A stretch of DNA of 15,542 bases, taken from UBA1723 sp045642085. GTDB taxonomy: Bacteria; Bacteroidota; Bacteroidia; Bacteroidales; Paludibacteraceae. The translations under genes were made by a program, and so were the position numbers. Below the pieces are notes generated by a model. It was not told the origin of the DNA and did not search any database. It worked only from the letters and a program-made list of their open reading frames with translations. How positions within the stretch are numbered: the stretch's first letter is position 1; each line of letters begins with the position of its first letter. The stretch spans positions 1-15,542 of the forward strand of contig JAZUIF010000069.1 of NCBI GenBank assembly GCA_045642085.1. The letters are read 5' to 3'. Positions 1-6,953 of the stretch are shown here, piece after piece.

Positions 1-162
1 CCCAAATAATTAAACATGGGCCCTTAACAATCCTCATTTTGGACAACTGCTATATAATCTCCATATAAATGGCTTTATTTATAACGTAGTTGCTATAGTG
101 CTGATAGTCTGTATATAAGATGATTTTTTTTGATTGTTTTGGAATATTTGTTTCAAATAGTA
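1..162. other. Non-coding upstream DNA, no gene seen
   Basis: AT-rich DNA ahead of promoter P1. I see no supported open reading frame, no RNA gene and no clear repeat in it. It may hold the 3' flank of an upstream transcription unit or operator sites for the tss operon, but nothing in the sequence singles one out. Confidence 0.5.
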
Positions 163-192
163 TTGCTGGTTTTGCTAATTTGTTTACTTTTG
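163..192 (+). promoter_or_regulatory. Bacteroidota-type promoter P1 of the tssE-led operon
   Basis: TTG at 163-165, then exactly 19 bases, then TACTTTTG at 185-192. This is a perfect match to the Bacteroidota sigma-ABfr consensus TTG-N19-TAnnTTTG. It lies 31 bases upstream of the tssE ATG at 224, so the 5' leader is very short, about 25 bases. The surrounding sequence is strikingly similar to promoter P2 in front of tssR. Confidence 0.8.
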
Positions 193-201
193 CAAACGAA
201 A

Positions 202-214
202 TTGTTAGTCAAAA
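202..214 (+). promoter_or_regulatory. Early-leader element TTGTTAGTCAAAA, copy 1
   Basis: A 13-base sequence just downstream of the P1 -7 element. It recurs without change downstream of P2 at 9828-9840. Here it sits close to the tssE start codon. At P2 it is about 165 bases from the start codon, so it is not simply a ribosome-binding site. It may be a regulator or RNA-binding site, or a relic of promoter duplication. The function is inferred. Confidence 0.4.
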
Positions 215-223
215 TTCGAAGTA

Positions 224-667
224 ATGGAAGAATGTTTCTACAGGATTCCCTTCGATTTCGCTTCTATATTGGATGAGAAACGTGGATATGCAAGCTTATG
301 CACGGAGTTGGATTCAATAGATCAGCATTTAGAGATGCTGATTGGAACGTATCCGGGGGAACATAGTTATGATGGGAAGTACGGTACAGAAATTTGGGAA
401 ATGGATTTCGAACGTATAGTATCGCTCGATACTTGGAAAAATCGTTTTACTGAATGTTTGTCACAGTCAATCTCAAAATTTGAAAAACGAATAAGCAATT
501 GTGAATATCATCTCGAAGTGAATGATGTTCTCAAGGAAAGTGCAGTATCAGGTAACGTAAGCGTGAGAAAAAAGGTGGAGATTTTTATAGATGCCACACT
601 TAATTCCACAGGCGAACGATGTCGACTATACTATACTTTGTTTTTGGGGCCATTGTCGAAGGATTAG
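224..667 (+). CDS. tssE: TssE, T6SS baseplate gp25-like protein
   Basis: A 147-residue cytoplasmic protein with no signal peptide or membrane segment. Its length, its position directly ahead of tssF, and its pattern fit the gp25/TssE family. That pattern is an early SLDTWKNRFTECLSQSISKFEKRI-type amphipathic helix followed by a beta-rich half ending in RCRLYYTLFL. TssE links the baseplate wedge to the first sheath ring and helps start sheath assembly. It is the first gene after promoter P1. Its 3' end overlaps the longest possible tssF reading frame (from 619) by 49 bases. Assignment rests on fold pattern and synteny; Bacteroidota TssE is quite divergent from the proteobacterial form. Confidence 0.8.
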   Translation: MEECFYRIPFDFASILDEKRGYASLCTELDSIDQHLEMLIGTYPGEHSYDGKYGTEIWEMDFERIVSLDTWKNRFTECLSQSISKFEKRISNCEYHLEVNDVLKESAVSGNVSVRKKVEIFIDATLNSTGERCRLYYTLFLGPLSKD

Positions 668-2544
668 ATAATTATCGGGTAGGAGTCAAACCCTCCCGCA
701 AACAGATTTATAAATTTATGGGTTATAACAGTGAAAGTAAGGAAGAGATAAAAGACCGTATGATTCGTACGGCTTTGGATTATTGGAATATCCGAAAGGT
801 CGAGAATTTGGATCCTCTAGTTAGGCTGTTGATTGAGTCTTTGGCGATGCAGCTTCATAATGTTTCTGATGATATAGCAGATATTGAGGCTCGTGTTATG
901 AGGCGTATGAGTGAGGTCCTGCTTCCGGAAGTGGTGACGGTGGTGCATCCAGCCCACGCGGTTGTCCATGTGGAGACGGTCGGGGATGAGTTGAAAACAG
1001 GATTGTATGATGGCTTCTCCACTGTTGCTCTTATAATGGGGCGACGAGATGGCAAGAGTCTTTCATTCTATCCAGTTTGTGAGACAAAGCTCAGACGTGG
1101 AGATGTCCGTATGATTGTGGCAGAGAACAGTGTCTATGAGGTTTTGTCAGATCAGAATAAGAGGCTGCTCCTTAAGAAACAGGTAGTTCCGGAGAATGTC
1201 AACAAGGTGTATGTCGGGCTTGAGTTTGAAAAGAAGGATATTGATCTGACAAATCTTTCTCTCTATTTTGATTTCCCTAATACGGATCGACGCAATGACT
1301 ACCTTCATTATCTGTCGTCTGCAACTTTCCGTTTTAATGGAGAACCGTTGCAAGTCAGTCGAGGATTGCATACTGATGGCATCAGGCAACAGAAGCATAT
1401 TCAGGGTATCTTAGATGGATTAGGAAACGACCAGAGTGTGAATGCTAGTATTGTCGACTACTATAAGATGAGTTACGTCACAATAGATAGTCAATTGTTG
1501 GCAACGGTACAAGATTTTGCAAATGTTCCAACTGGATTTAAGATTCAAGGAGATGATGAGTATTTCAATGTCTTCAAAAAAGATTTGATTTGGTTGGAAA
1601 TCGACTTTCCTCCACAGTTTTCATCGTCGGTAATTGCAGATATGCAGGTGTCAATCAATACGTTTCCGGTGTCGAACAAAGAGTTACGGAAATTGAACAG
1701 CTTGGTGAAAAAAGACTTTGGAGTCATTCCTCTTCCAGTCGGAGATTCGGAATCATTTTTTGATGTTGTTGAGGTGACGGATGAATATGGCACCATTTAC
1801 AATAAGGAGAATGGTTATAAGAATGGTCGATCAGATATGAGTTACACACTGCGTCAGGGAGGTTGTGAGTCGTTTGATAAAAGGGATGCTCGAGATTTCC
1901 TTATTCGTCTGCAAGGGGCAATGGAAGAGGAATGGAGCCGGTTTGCGATTTCAAAGAATGGAAACGATGTGGAAGGTGATAATCTGATTGAGCAATTGCT
2001 TCGGAAAATTGAGAGAAGAACACAGAATGCGGCAGAGAAAAATGAGTTGCCATACTATCTTTTTGTGGAACCGCAGAAACCGTCGTCATTTTTTTATTTG
2101 AAGTATTGGACCTCCTATGGTTCGCTAGCAAACGGAATGAGGATAGGACAGACTCTCAACCCGATGGGAGATTCTTATGGGGAGTATTCTCGCCCTGTTT
2201 TCCTAACGACTACAGTCAACGGTATGGCTCCTCCGTCGGAGAGAATGAGAATCGCAAAATTCAAGTATATTCTTAGCAGTAGGAATAGGATAGTGACGAA
2301 TAATGATATAAAAAACTTCTGTTTTTCAGAGTGTTGTGAAGATATATCCGATGTGGAAATCAGGAAAGGTATCAGTAGAGGAGTAGGCTCGGATAGTGGT
2401 TTGCAGAGAACTATTGATGTTTTTTTGATTCTGAAAAATAAAGAGATGAGTGAAGCTCAGAAGAGAAAATTGTCGGATGATATGCGAGAGAAGTTAGTAG
2501 GGCAATCTCCGATGACGTTTAATTATAGAGTGTTTTGTAGATAG
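619..2544 (+). CDS. tssF: TssF, T6SS baseplate wedge protein
   Basis: A large soluble protein with no membrane segment. With the TssE and TssG neighbours, it fits TssF, the main wedge subunit (TssF2-TssG) of the baseplate. The N-terminal signature is typical: a helical stretch with KDRMIRTALDYW, then LDPLVRLLIESLAMQLHNVSDDIADIEARVMRRMSEVLLPE. This conserved TssF N-terminus only begins near residue 34. The true start is therefore probably the ATG at 718 (608 residues, 50 bases after the tssE stop) rather than the ATG at 619 (641 residues, overlapping tssE). The first 33 residues of the long form look unlike the family. The stop at 2542-2544 is 3 bases before tssN. No frameshift or truncation is seen. 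Confidence 0.88.
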   Translation: MSTILYFVFGAIVEGLDNYRVGVKPSRKQIYKFMGYNSESKEEIKDRMIRTALDYWNIRKVENLDPLVRLLIESLAMQLHNVSDDIADIEARVMRRMSEVLLPEVVTVVHPAHAVVHVETVGDELKTGLYDGFSTVALIMGRRDGKSLSFYPVCETKLRRGDVRMIVAENSVYEVLSDQNKRLLLKKQVVPENVNKVYVGLEFEKKDIDLTNLSLYFDFPNTDRRNDYLHYLSSATFRFNGEPLQVSRGLHTDGIRQQKHIQGILDGLGNDQSVNASIVDYYKMSYVTIDSQLLATVQDFANVPTGFKIQGDDEYFNVFKKDLIWLEIDFPPQFSSSVIADMQVSINTFPVSNKELRKLNSLVKKDFGVIPLPVGDSESFFDVVEVTDEYGTIYNKENGYKNGRSDMSYTLRQGGCESFDKRDARDFLIRLQGAMEEEWSRFAISKNGNDVEGDNLIEQLLRKIERRTQNAAEKNELPYYLFVEPQKPSSFFYLKYWTSYGSLANGMRIGQTLNPMGDSYGEYSRPVFLTTTVNGMAPPSERMRIAKFKYILSSRNRIVTNNDIKNFCFSECCEDISDVEIRKGISRGVGSDSGLQRTIDVFLILKNKEMSEAQKRKLSDDMREKLVGQSPMTFNYRVFCR

Positions 2545-2547
2545 AAT

Positions 2548-3396
2548 ATGAGTATAGAAGTAGGAAATTTTATTGTTAGTTATTTGCTGTTTCCTGTGAT
2601 AGTCTTGATATTGGGACTATTGTCTGTGGTGATAGCAAAGAAGAATAAATTATTGTCGGATAAGAAAGCTGTTATCACAGTATTGGCGACAAGTCTGTTT
2701 TATTCTACGTTTGGATTATGTGGATTTTTCGGTATGTCATTTATGCCGTATGTCTACTTATTTATACAGTTCATATTCCTTCTGTTGGGATTTGCCAATC
2801 AGAGAATCCTGACGCATTTCATTCCGCAGTTGAAATCGTGGCCACAGATTGGAGTAGTTTTGTTGCAATTTGTTATGTCGTGGGCTGTCTTTGCTATCAT
2901 ATTCAATTTTGCGAATGATTTGCAATACGGATTTTGGGCAGGAACTTGTCTGATGCCGCTTCTTTTTTATCCAGTTTTTGAACTAGCTTATCAGTCGTAT
3001 CTCAATATTCCGGTGGAGATTTATAAGATTAAAGTCTATAGTGAAAATGAGAGATTTGAATCTCCTTATGCGGAGCTTGATCAAACTCAGGTGATGACAG
3101 TTTTGATTAATGTTCCAAAGTTCGTTGGTGATGTTAACGAAGCGATTGTGAACAGTAAAGCGTTAAAAACGTTTGTGTTAGGAGAGTGGTTTGGAATGAT
3201 TATATCAGATTACAATAAGAATCATTTGGATAAACAGGTGGAGTTGTTCAGTCGAGATGGCTCGTATGGATGGATTTTCTACACTGAGAGAACGATGCTT
3301 AAAACAAGACAATATTTGGATGCTGATATGACGTTTGAGGATAACGGATTGGCCAGTGGTTGTATGGTTATTGCAAGAAGAGTAAAAAATGTGTAG
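2548..3396 (+). CDS. tssN: TssN, polytopic inner-membrane T6SS subunit
   Basis: A 282-residue protein with about five hydrophobic segments in its first half, near residues 8-30, 41-62, 69-84, 102-123 and 130-152. A soluble, charged C-terminal domain follows from about 155 to 282. This architecture and the position between tssF and tssK match TssN, a Bacteroidota-specific membrane-complex protein. Published work on Bacteroides fragilis assigns TssN the link between membrane complex and baseplate, and the C-terminal domain here is the natural candidate for that contact. Its ATG is 3 bases after the tssF stop, so translational coupling is likely. Identification is by topology and synteny. Confidence 0.85.
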   Translation: MSIEVGNFIVSYLLFPVIVLILGLLSVVIAKKNKLLSDKKAVITVLATSLFYSTFGLCGFFGMSFMPYVYLFIQFIFLLLGFANQRILTHFIPQLKSWPQIGVVLLQFVMSWAVFAIIFNFANDLQYGFWAGTCLMPLLFYPVFELAYQSYLNIPVEIYKIKVYSENERFESPYAELDQTQVMTVLINVPKFVGDVNEAIVNSKALKTFVLGEWFGMIISDYNKNHLDKQVELFSRDGSYGWIFYTERTMLKTRQYLDADMTFEDNGLASGCMVIARRVKNV

Positions 3397-3436
3397 AGGA
3401 GCACGGAAGTGCGTCTAATCAATAAATTTAAAAATT

Positions 3437-4570
3437 ATGAATACAATGTTTAAGTCAGTCAATTGGATGCAGGGAATGAGCGTGTCGTCGACTCATTTTA
3501 TTGCCACAGAGAATTATTTGATGGAGCGTTTGATGCTAAACACAGCAGCACTCCAGAACAAGTTTACGTTTGGACTTCTTCCTATTGGAGATACAGAAAA
3601 TAAAGATACTCAGTTGCAGTTGAGTGTAGAAGGAAAGGGCGACGGTACACGTATAGTTTTAAGTAACTATAGTGGAATTACAAAAGGAGGTTGTTTGGTC
3701 TATATCACACCGTCGGCTCCAGTTGTTTGTGAATGTGGCTCTGATATTGATCTTGCTGAGTATGGATGGGATGTTGTTTTGTCGGTGGCACCGTTTGAAA
3801 GACATCAGTGTGGGGAACCAGATATGATGGAGAATCCACCACGTTATCCGTTTGTCGAACCAGAATATAAGTTGTCGATTATCGAAAGGGATAAGGAACG
3901 AGTCAATGAGTATGGCCCGTATGATGTTGTGGTCGGTTTGCTATGGAAGAAAGATGGGGAATTAAAACTAGATTCTGAATATATAGCACCAGCATTATCA
4001 ATCACTTCTTGTTCTCAATTGAGACGATATTTTGAGATGTTCGCTCAGTCGATTCAGATAATGAAGAATGCATTTTCTGTCATTTTCAGCAAAGCATATT
4101 CATCAAATGCCAATAAGACAGTGGTGTTGGAGGATACGTTGACATTTTGTAAGGAAATCCAGCGGTCGATGGCAAACATGGAGTTTGGATGGAGAAGTTT
4201 TGGTTTGGAATTATCCCCATATCAGGTAGCTGAGATGTTTGGTGGAATTGCAAATTCAGCATTGCTTAGTTTTTCATTTATGTCGAAGACAAACAAGGAT
4301 GAGATGCTAAAGTATTTCTATGAGTGGAATGGCATTGCTCCATCTGCTTTTGAAGAGGTGTTGAGTGATGTCGCAACGAAGGCATATCATCAGAATAGAA
4401 TAGACACGACGATGAAGTCCATACGTAAGATGATGAAAATGCTGGAGGAGTTGATGGTCGGACTAAGCAAACTTGACTATGTTGGTCAGCGTAAGGAAAG
4501 TATGGTCATTTCCGTCACTTCAGCAAATGAAAGTACGGAGCAGAGTAAGAAATTAAGTTGGCTATTGTAA
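3437..4570 (+). CDS. tssK: TssK, T6SS baseplate-to-membrane adaptor
   Basis: A 377-residue soluble protein, shorter than the roughly 440-residue proteobacterial TssK, as expected for the Bacteroidota form. The N-terminus has the family's beta-rich opening with VNWMQGMSVSSTHFIATENYL, analogous to the W-x-x-G-x-x-L-xx-qHF motif of TssK shell domains. The C-terminal third is helical, as in the trimerising and membrane-contact parts. TssK forms trimers that bind the TssEFG wedge and, in this phylum, probably the TssN cytoplasmic domain. It follows tssN after 40 bases, the largest gap in this part of the operon. That gap contains a small GCAC-GGAA-GTGC hairpin at 3401-3412. A second in-frame ATG at 3446 is an alternative start. 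Confidence 0.87.
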   Translation: MNTMFKSVNWMQGMSVSSTHFIATENYLMERLMLNTAALQNKFTFGLLPIGDTENKDTQLQLSVEGKGDGTRIVLSNYSGITKGGCLVYITPSAPVVCECGSDIDLAEYGWDVVLSVAPFERHQCGEPDMMENPPRYPFVEPEYKLSIIERDKERVNEYGPYDVVVGLLWKKDGELKLDSEYIAPALSITSCSQLRRYFEMFAQSIQIMKNAFSVIFSKAYSSNANKTVVLEDTLTFCKEIQRSMANMEFGWRSFGLELSPYQVAEMFGGIANSALLSFSFMSKTNKDEMLKYFYEWNGIAPSAFEEVLSDVATKAYHQNRIDTTMKSIRKMMKMLEELMVGLSKLDYVGQRKESMVISVTSANESTEQSKKLSWLL

Positions 4571-4574
4571 TTGT

Positions 4575-5507
4575 ATGGATTCGATTAACGAAATAGTAGC
4601 AGACAAGAATACCTTATACACAGATTATAGAGCCGAGTTTGTCGCCGCATGTCTTATTGAAAACGGATTTGATCCGAATGAGGTAAGAGTCATTCGTAAA
4701 GGATTGTCAAAAGGAGGAAAGAATATCGACAAGATAGCATGGGAAAAATCATTGGATAAATTTTCAAAGTATCTCAACATCTATTCCCGTAAAAGAGATT
4801 TGTATGAATCTTTGCCCGAAGGACTCTTCCATAAACGGATGGATATCAGTGAGAAAAAGAACAAGCAGACAGTCATCGACTATATCAGACAAGAGCGACA
4901 AGCGGCTTTGAGTGCATCTATGTTCTTCAAACCCTTTGAGATCTCACTAGATCGAATGTTGGTTGAGGCTAATCTGTATGAGATGAGGCTGGAGAAGCGA
5001 GACAAGCATGACGATTTCATTCGTCTGTTTGGCTCCGTCTGGAGAGAGTTGCAGAACCTGCCATTGGATAAAGCACTTTTCACGGTTTCATGTTTGTCCC
5101 AAGCCTATCGCCTGACCAAGCCAGAGGAGATAGCTGAAATCCTTTCTGAATTATTGGATTGCGACGTGGACATAACATTGTCGTATAAAGAGTTGACATT
5201 GAGAGCCGACCAGTGTGGTTGGATGTTGGGAGAGAACAGGTTGGGAGTAGCGACAGTGTTAGGAGGAGAAGTGACAGATTGTTATCCGGTGATGAATGTC
5301 ATGATTGACATGTTGCCTGCGAAGTATAAAGAATTGCTATTTGAAGATAGTGAGGCATATGGTAAATTGATGGAAATCATGGATTTGTTTGTGCCTGCTG
5401 ATACCGAATTAAAAATTAGTATTAACGTTGCTAAAGAAGGAATTGAGTTTATGTTGACTGACGACAGCGCAGCTCCACTTCTTGGCTATTCAACAATATT
5501 ATCATGA
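4575..5507 (+). CDS. tssG: TssG, T6SS baseplate wedge protein
   Basis: A 310-residue soluble protein with no signal or membrane segments, directly after tssK (4 bases between stop and start). Length and place in the tssE-F-N-K-G order fit TssG, the partner of TssF in the baseplate wedge. I see no single diagnostic motif, so the call rests mostly on synteny and size. The C-terminal part alternates predicted strands (GVATVLGGEVTDCYPVMNVMI, TELKISINVAKEGIEFML), as in the beta-rich end of the family. Its stop overlaps the next start in an ATGA (5504-5507), which suggests coupled translation with the membrane subunit that follows. Confidence 0.83.
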   Translation: MDSINEIVADKNTLYTDYRAEFVAACLIENGFDPNEVRVIRKGLSKGGKNIDKIAWEKSLDKFSKYLNIYSRKRDLYESLPEGLFHKRMDISEKKNKQTVIDYIRQERQAALSASMFFKPFEISLDRMLVEANLYEMRLEKRDKHDDFIRLFGSVWRELQNLPLDKALFTVSCLSQAYRLTKPEEIAEILSELLDCDVDITLSYKELTLRADQCGWMLGENRLGVATVLGGEVTDCYPVMNVMIDMLPAKYKELLFEDSEAYGKLMEIMDLFVPADTELKISINVAKEGIEFMLTDDSAAPLLGYSTILS

Positions 5508-6001
5508 AAGCATTGAATGAGAAAGAGACATTGGTTTCTCAATTGAAGTTTGCTGTACATACTATGATTTTGATAATCATGACATTATTTTTCATCTTTT
5601 CATTTTTGAAGACATCTGAAGCGGAAATTGTGGAAATCAACAGTAAGACAGCCGACAGTGAGAAGATATACAGAGTGCAGATGGAGTTGAGTGATGATAT
5701 CGATGATTTCTTTGTACGATATAGGACATTTGACGTGGCAGACGGAGTCAATTCTGAGTTTTTGATGCGTTCCATTGTCGACAGAAAGATGGAGATATGC
5801 AAGAAGATATCTCAGCTTCCATCCCACGACGTTAAGATTCATTCGTTCATGATGTCGAAGATGGATGAGTTTCTACGAGTCAGAGATTCGATTTCGGCTA
5901 TGAAGAAAGTGGAGACTCGAGTGAAAGAAGATTTATTCATGTGTAATGGAGATTACAGAAAATTGAATAAACAAAAGAGAAACAGTCTGTTTCTTAAATG
6001 A
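5504..6001 (+). CDS. Single-pass T6SS membrane-complex subunit in the tssQ position (TssQ/TssO-like)
   Basis: A 165-residue protein with a short cytoplasmic N-terminus, one hydrophobic helix at about residues 14-35, and a mostly helical, charged remainder (predicted periplasmic) with a cysteine in an LFMCNGDYRKL stretch near residue 145. It is translationally coupled to tssG. The published Bacteroides fragilis membrane complex is named TssNQOPR. A small protein ahead of a second small single-pass protein and a PKD protein therefore fits TssQ, with TssO next. I see no lipobox. It resembles the 162-residue protein at 6954-7442 in size, topology and spacing of key residues, so the two may be distant paralogues and the Q/O labels could be swapped. 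A 907-bp accessory element follows it. Confidence 0.6.
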   Translation: MKALNEKETLVSQLKFAVHTMILIIMTLFFIFSFLKTSEAEIVEINSKTADSEKIYRVQMELSDDIDDFFVRYRTFDVADGVNSEFLMRSIVDRKMEICKKISQLPSHDVKIHSFMMSKMDEFLRVRDSISAMKKVETRVKEDLFMCNGDYRKLNKQKRNSLFLK

Positions 6002-6022
6002 GAGATTTAAACAATAAATGAT

Positions 6023-6234
6023 AAGAAACAGAAAACAGTGCTTTAGAATAAAGCACTTGTAAAACAACACAATAGATTGTGTTATGAAAACTCCAAACGG
6101 AGAAAACGAAAAAAAGGAAAAACTTTTGACCAATGAGATTCTTTAACAGCGTTTTCTTATGTTGTTGTTTTCCTCGTTTGAGGTTTTCAAATGTCATTGC
6201 AATGACATGTTTTTCTCTTGTTTTCTGTTTGATT
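6023..6234 (+). repeat. Structured repeat, left copy (212 bp)
   Basis: The outer 12 bases are perfect inverted repeats: AAACAGAAAACA at 6026-6037 and TGTTTTCTGTTT at 6219-6230. Inside are short hairpins in a row: a 9-bp stem at 6037-6057 (AGTGCTTTA, loop gaa), an 8-bp stem at 6066-6083 (AACACAAT, loop ag), CTCC-aaac-GGAG at 6091-6102, CCTC-gttt-GAGG at 6172-6183, and an 18-bp perfect palindrome at 6191-6208. The region around 6086-6106 is also an imperfect inverted repeat of about 6168-6188, so a large cruciform or foldback is possible. The copy is non-coding as far as I can tell. Confidence 0.85.
6191..6214 (+). terminator. Possible terminator: palindrome followed by T-run inside left repeat
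   Basis: A perfect 18-bp palindrome, ATGTCATTGCAATGACAT at 6191-6208, is followed by GTTTTT and further T-rich sequence. The same arrangement recurs at 6885-6908 in the right repeat, with a 7-bp stem and 5-base loop. If it acts as an intrinsic terminator it would reduce read-through from the upstream tss genes into tssO and tssP. The stem is AT-rich, so this is uncertain. Confidence 0.3.
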
Positions 6235-6267
6235 CAAATTGCTAAATTATTGATTTCGAATATTCTT

Positions 6268-6717
6268 ATGTATATATCTAAGGAACAGTTAAGTTCGACT
6301 TTAAGAAATAGTCTTGTGGATTTTTGTTATGACATTATTGGTTGCATTCATGATACTTATAAAGAGTTATCTCCAGGAATGCCCGAGCCTGTATATCAAG
6401 AATCATTACTTATCGCTCTTCGTGAAAAAGGATATACTGATGCTGTGCGTGAATATCATCATAATCCTTGTTTTCGTGGCAAACAACTAAATAGCCATAT
6501 TCAGCTTGATATTATGGTTCCCAAACAAGGCCGAAATTTAGTTATAGAATGTAAGTCTATAATGAAGATTGGAGATAAGGAAAGATTGCAACTATATGGA
6601 TATCTTCGTGCTACTGAATTTCCAATAGGCATACTTGTTAATTTTGGAACTTTTCCCAGAGCTGAGATTGAACGTTATTATTATGATTGTAAGACTAATA
6701 TGATTAAGGCATTTTAA
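6268..6717 (+). CDS. GxxExxY-family protein (PD-(D/E)XK nuclease-like)
   Basis: A 149-residue protein of the GxxExxY family (PDDEXK_3), common in Bacteroidota and of unproven function. The naming motif is present as G37-M-P-E40-P-V-Y43, after an N-terminal helix with DIIGCIHDTYKEL. A nuclease-like core follows: D81 in LDIMV, then E94-C-K96 in LVIECKSI, so the D...ExK residues appear intact. The C-terminus has the family's LRATEFPIGILVNFG pattern. I chose the ATG at 6268. An upstream in-frame ATG at 6133 would add 45 hydrophobic residues translated from the left repeat, which look artefactual. Codon use differs from the tss genes (many CTT leucines, where they favour TTG), consistent with separate origin. 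Its stop lies 1 base before the right repeat. No Bacteroidota promoter consensus was found upstream. Confidence 0.85.
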   Translation: MYISKEQLSSTLRNSLVDFCYDIIGCIHDTYKELSPGMPEPVYQESLLIALREKGYTDAVREYHHNPCFRGKQLNSHIQLDIMVPKQGRNLVIECKSIMKIGDKERLQLYGYLRATEFPIGILVNFGTFPRAEIERYYYDCKTNMIKAF

Positions 6718-6718
6718 A

Positions 6719-6929
6719 AAGAAACAGAAAACAGTGCTTAAGTAAAGCACTTGTAAAACAACACAATAGATTGTGTTATGAAAACTCCAAACGGAGAAAA
6801 CGAAAAAAAGGAAAAACTTTTGACCAATGAGATTCTTTAACACTGTTTTCTTATGTTGTTGTTTTCCTCGTTTGAGGTTTTCAAATGTCATTGCAGATGA
6901 CATGTTTTTCTCTTGTTTTCTGTTTGATT
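6719..6929 (+). repeat. Structured repeat, right copy (211 bp)
   Basis: Same orientation as the left copy and nearly identical. The differences I see are confined to the first hairpin loop (2 bases shorter), a 3-base change (cactg for cagcg) in the middle, and a 1-base insertion in the last palindrome. The 12-base terminal inverted repeats (6722-6733 and 6914-6925) are unchanged. The first hairpin keeps 7 bp (6733-6739 with 6745-6751) and the last keeps 7 bp (6885-6891 with 6897-6903). Differences therefore fall mainly in loops. The right edge is 24 bases before the tssO ATG. Confidence 0.85.
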
Positions 6930-6953
6930 TTATGATTTCAAAAATTAAAACTT

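Larger units (their letters stand above)
6023..6929. mobile_element. Composite element: GxxExxY gene between two structured direct repeats
   Basis: Two near-identical ~211-bp direct repeats (6023-6234 and 6719-6929) enclose a single small gene (6268-6717). The unit sits between two genes that belong to the same T6SS membrane complex, so it looks like an insertion into the operon. ATGAT occurs directly before the left copy (6018-6022) and 2 bases after the right copy (6932-6936). This could be a 5-bp target duplication but may be chance. No transposase, integrase or reverse transcriptase is present. Recombination between the repeats would remove the gene and leave one copy. Mobility is inferred, not shown. 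Confidence 0.55.

Noticed and set aside
2718..2918. A 66-residue frame inside tssN
   Set aside because: It is in another frame of a clear membrane-protein gene, with no start context or family signal.
5933..6197. Minus-strand frames of 66-67 residues over the left repeat
   Set aside because: They are phenylalanine-rich translations of the repeat's A-rich strand, end in unrelated flanking sequence, and have a counterpart in the right repeat. Stem-and-loop structure explains the sequence better than coding.
6133..6267. Upstream start at 6133 giving the GxxExxY protein a 45-residue hydrophobic N-terminus
   Set aside because: The extra residues are translated from the left repeat. Family members begin close to the helix after the 6268 ATG.
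6592..6903. Minus-strand 103-residue frame covering the right repeat and the end of the GxxExxY gene
   Set aside because: It begins in the repeat and runs into the antisense of a well-supported gene. It has no family resemblance and no promoter on that strand.
6018..6936. ATGAT on both sides of the composite element as a proven target-site duplication
   Set aside because: It is only 5 bases, not flush with the right edge, and AT-rich, so chance occurrence is quite possible. Kept only as a weak hint.
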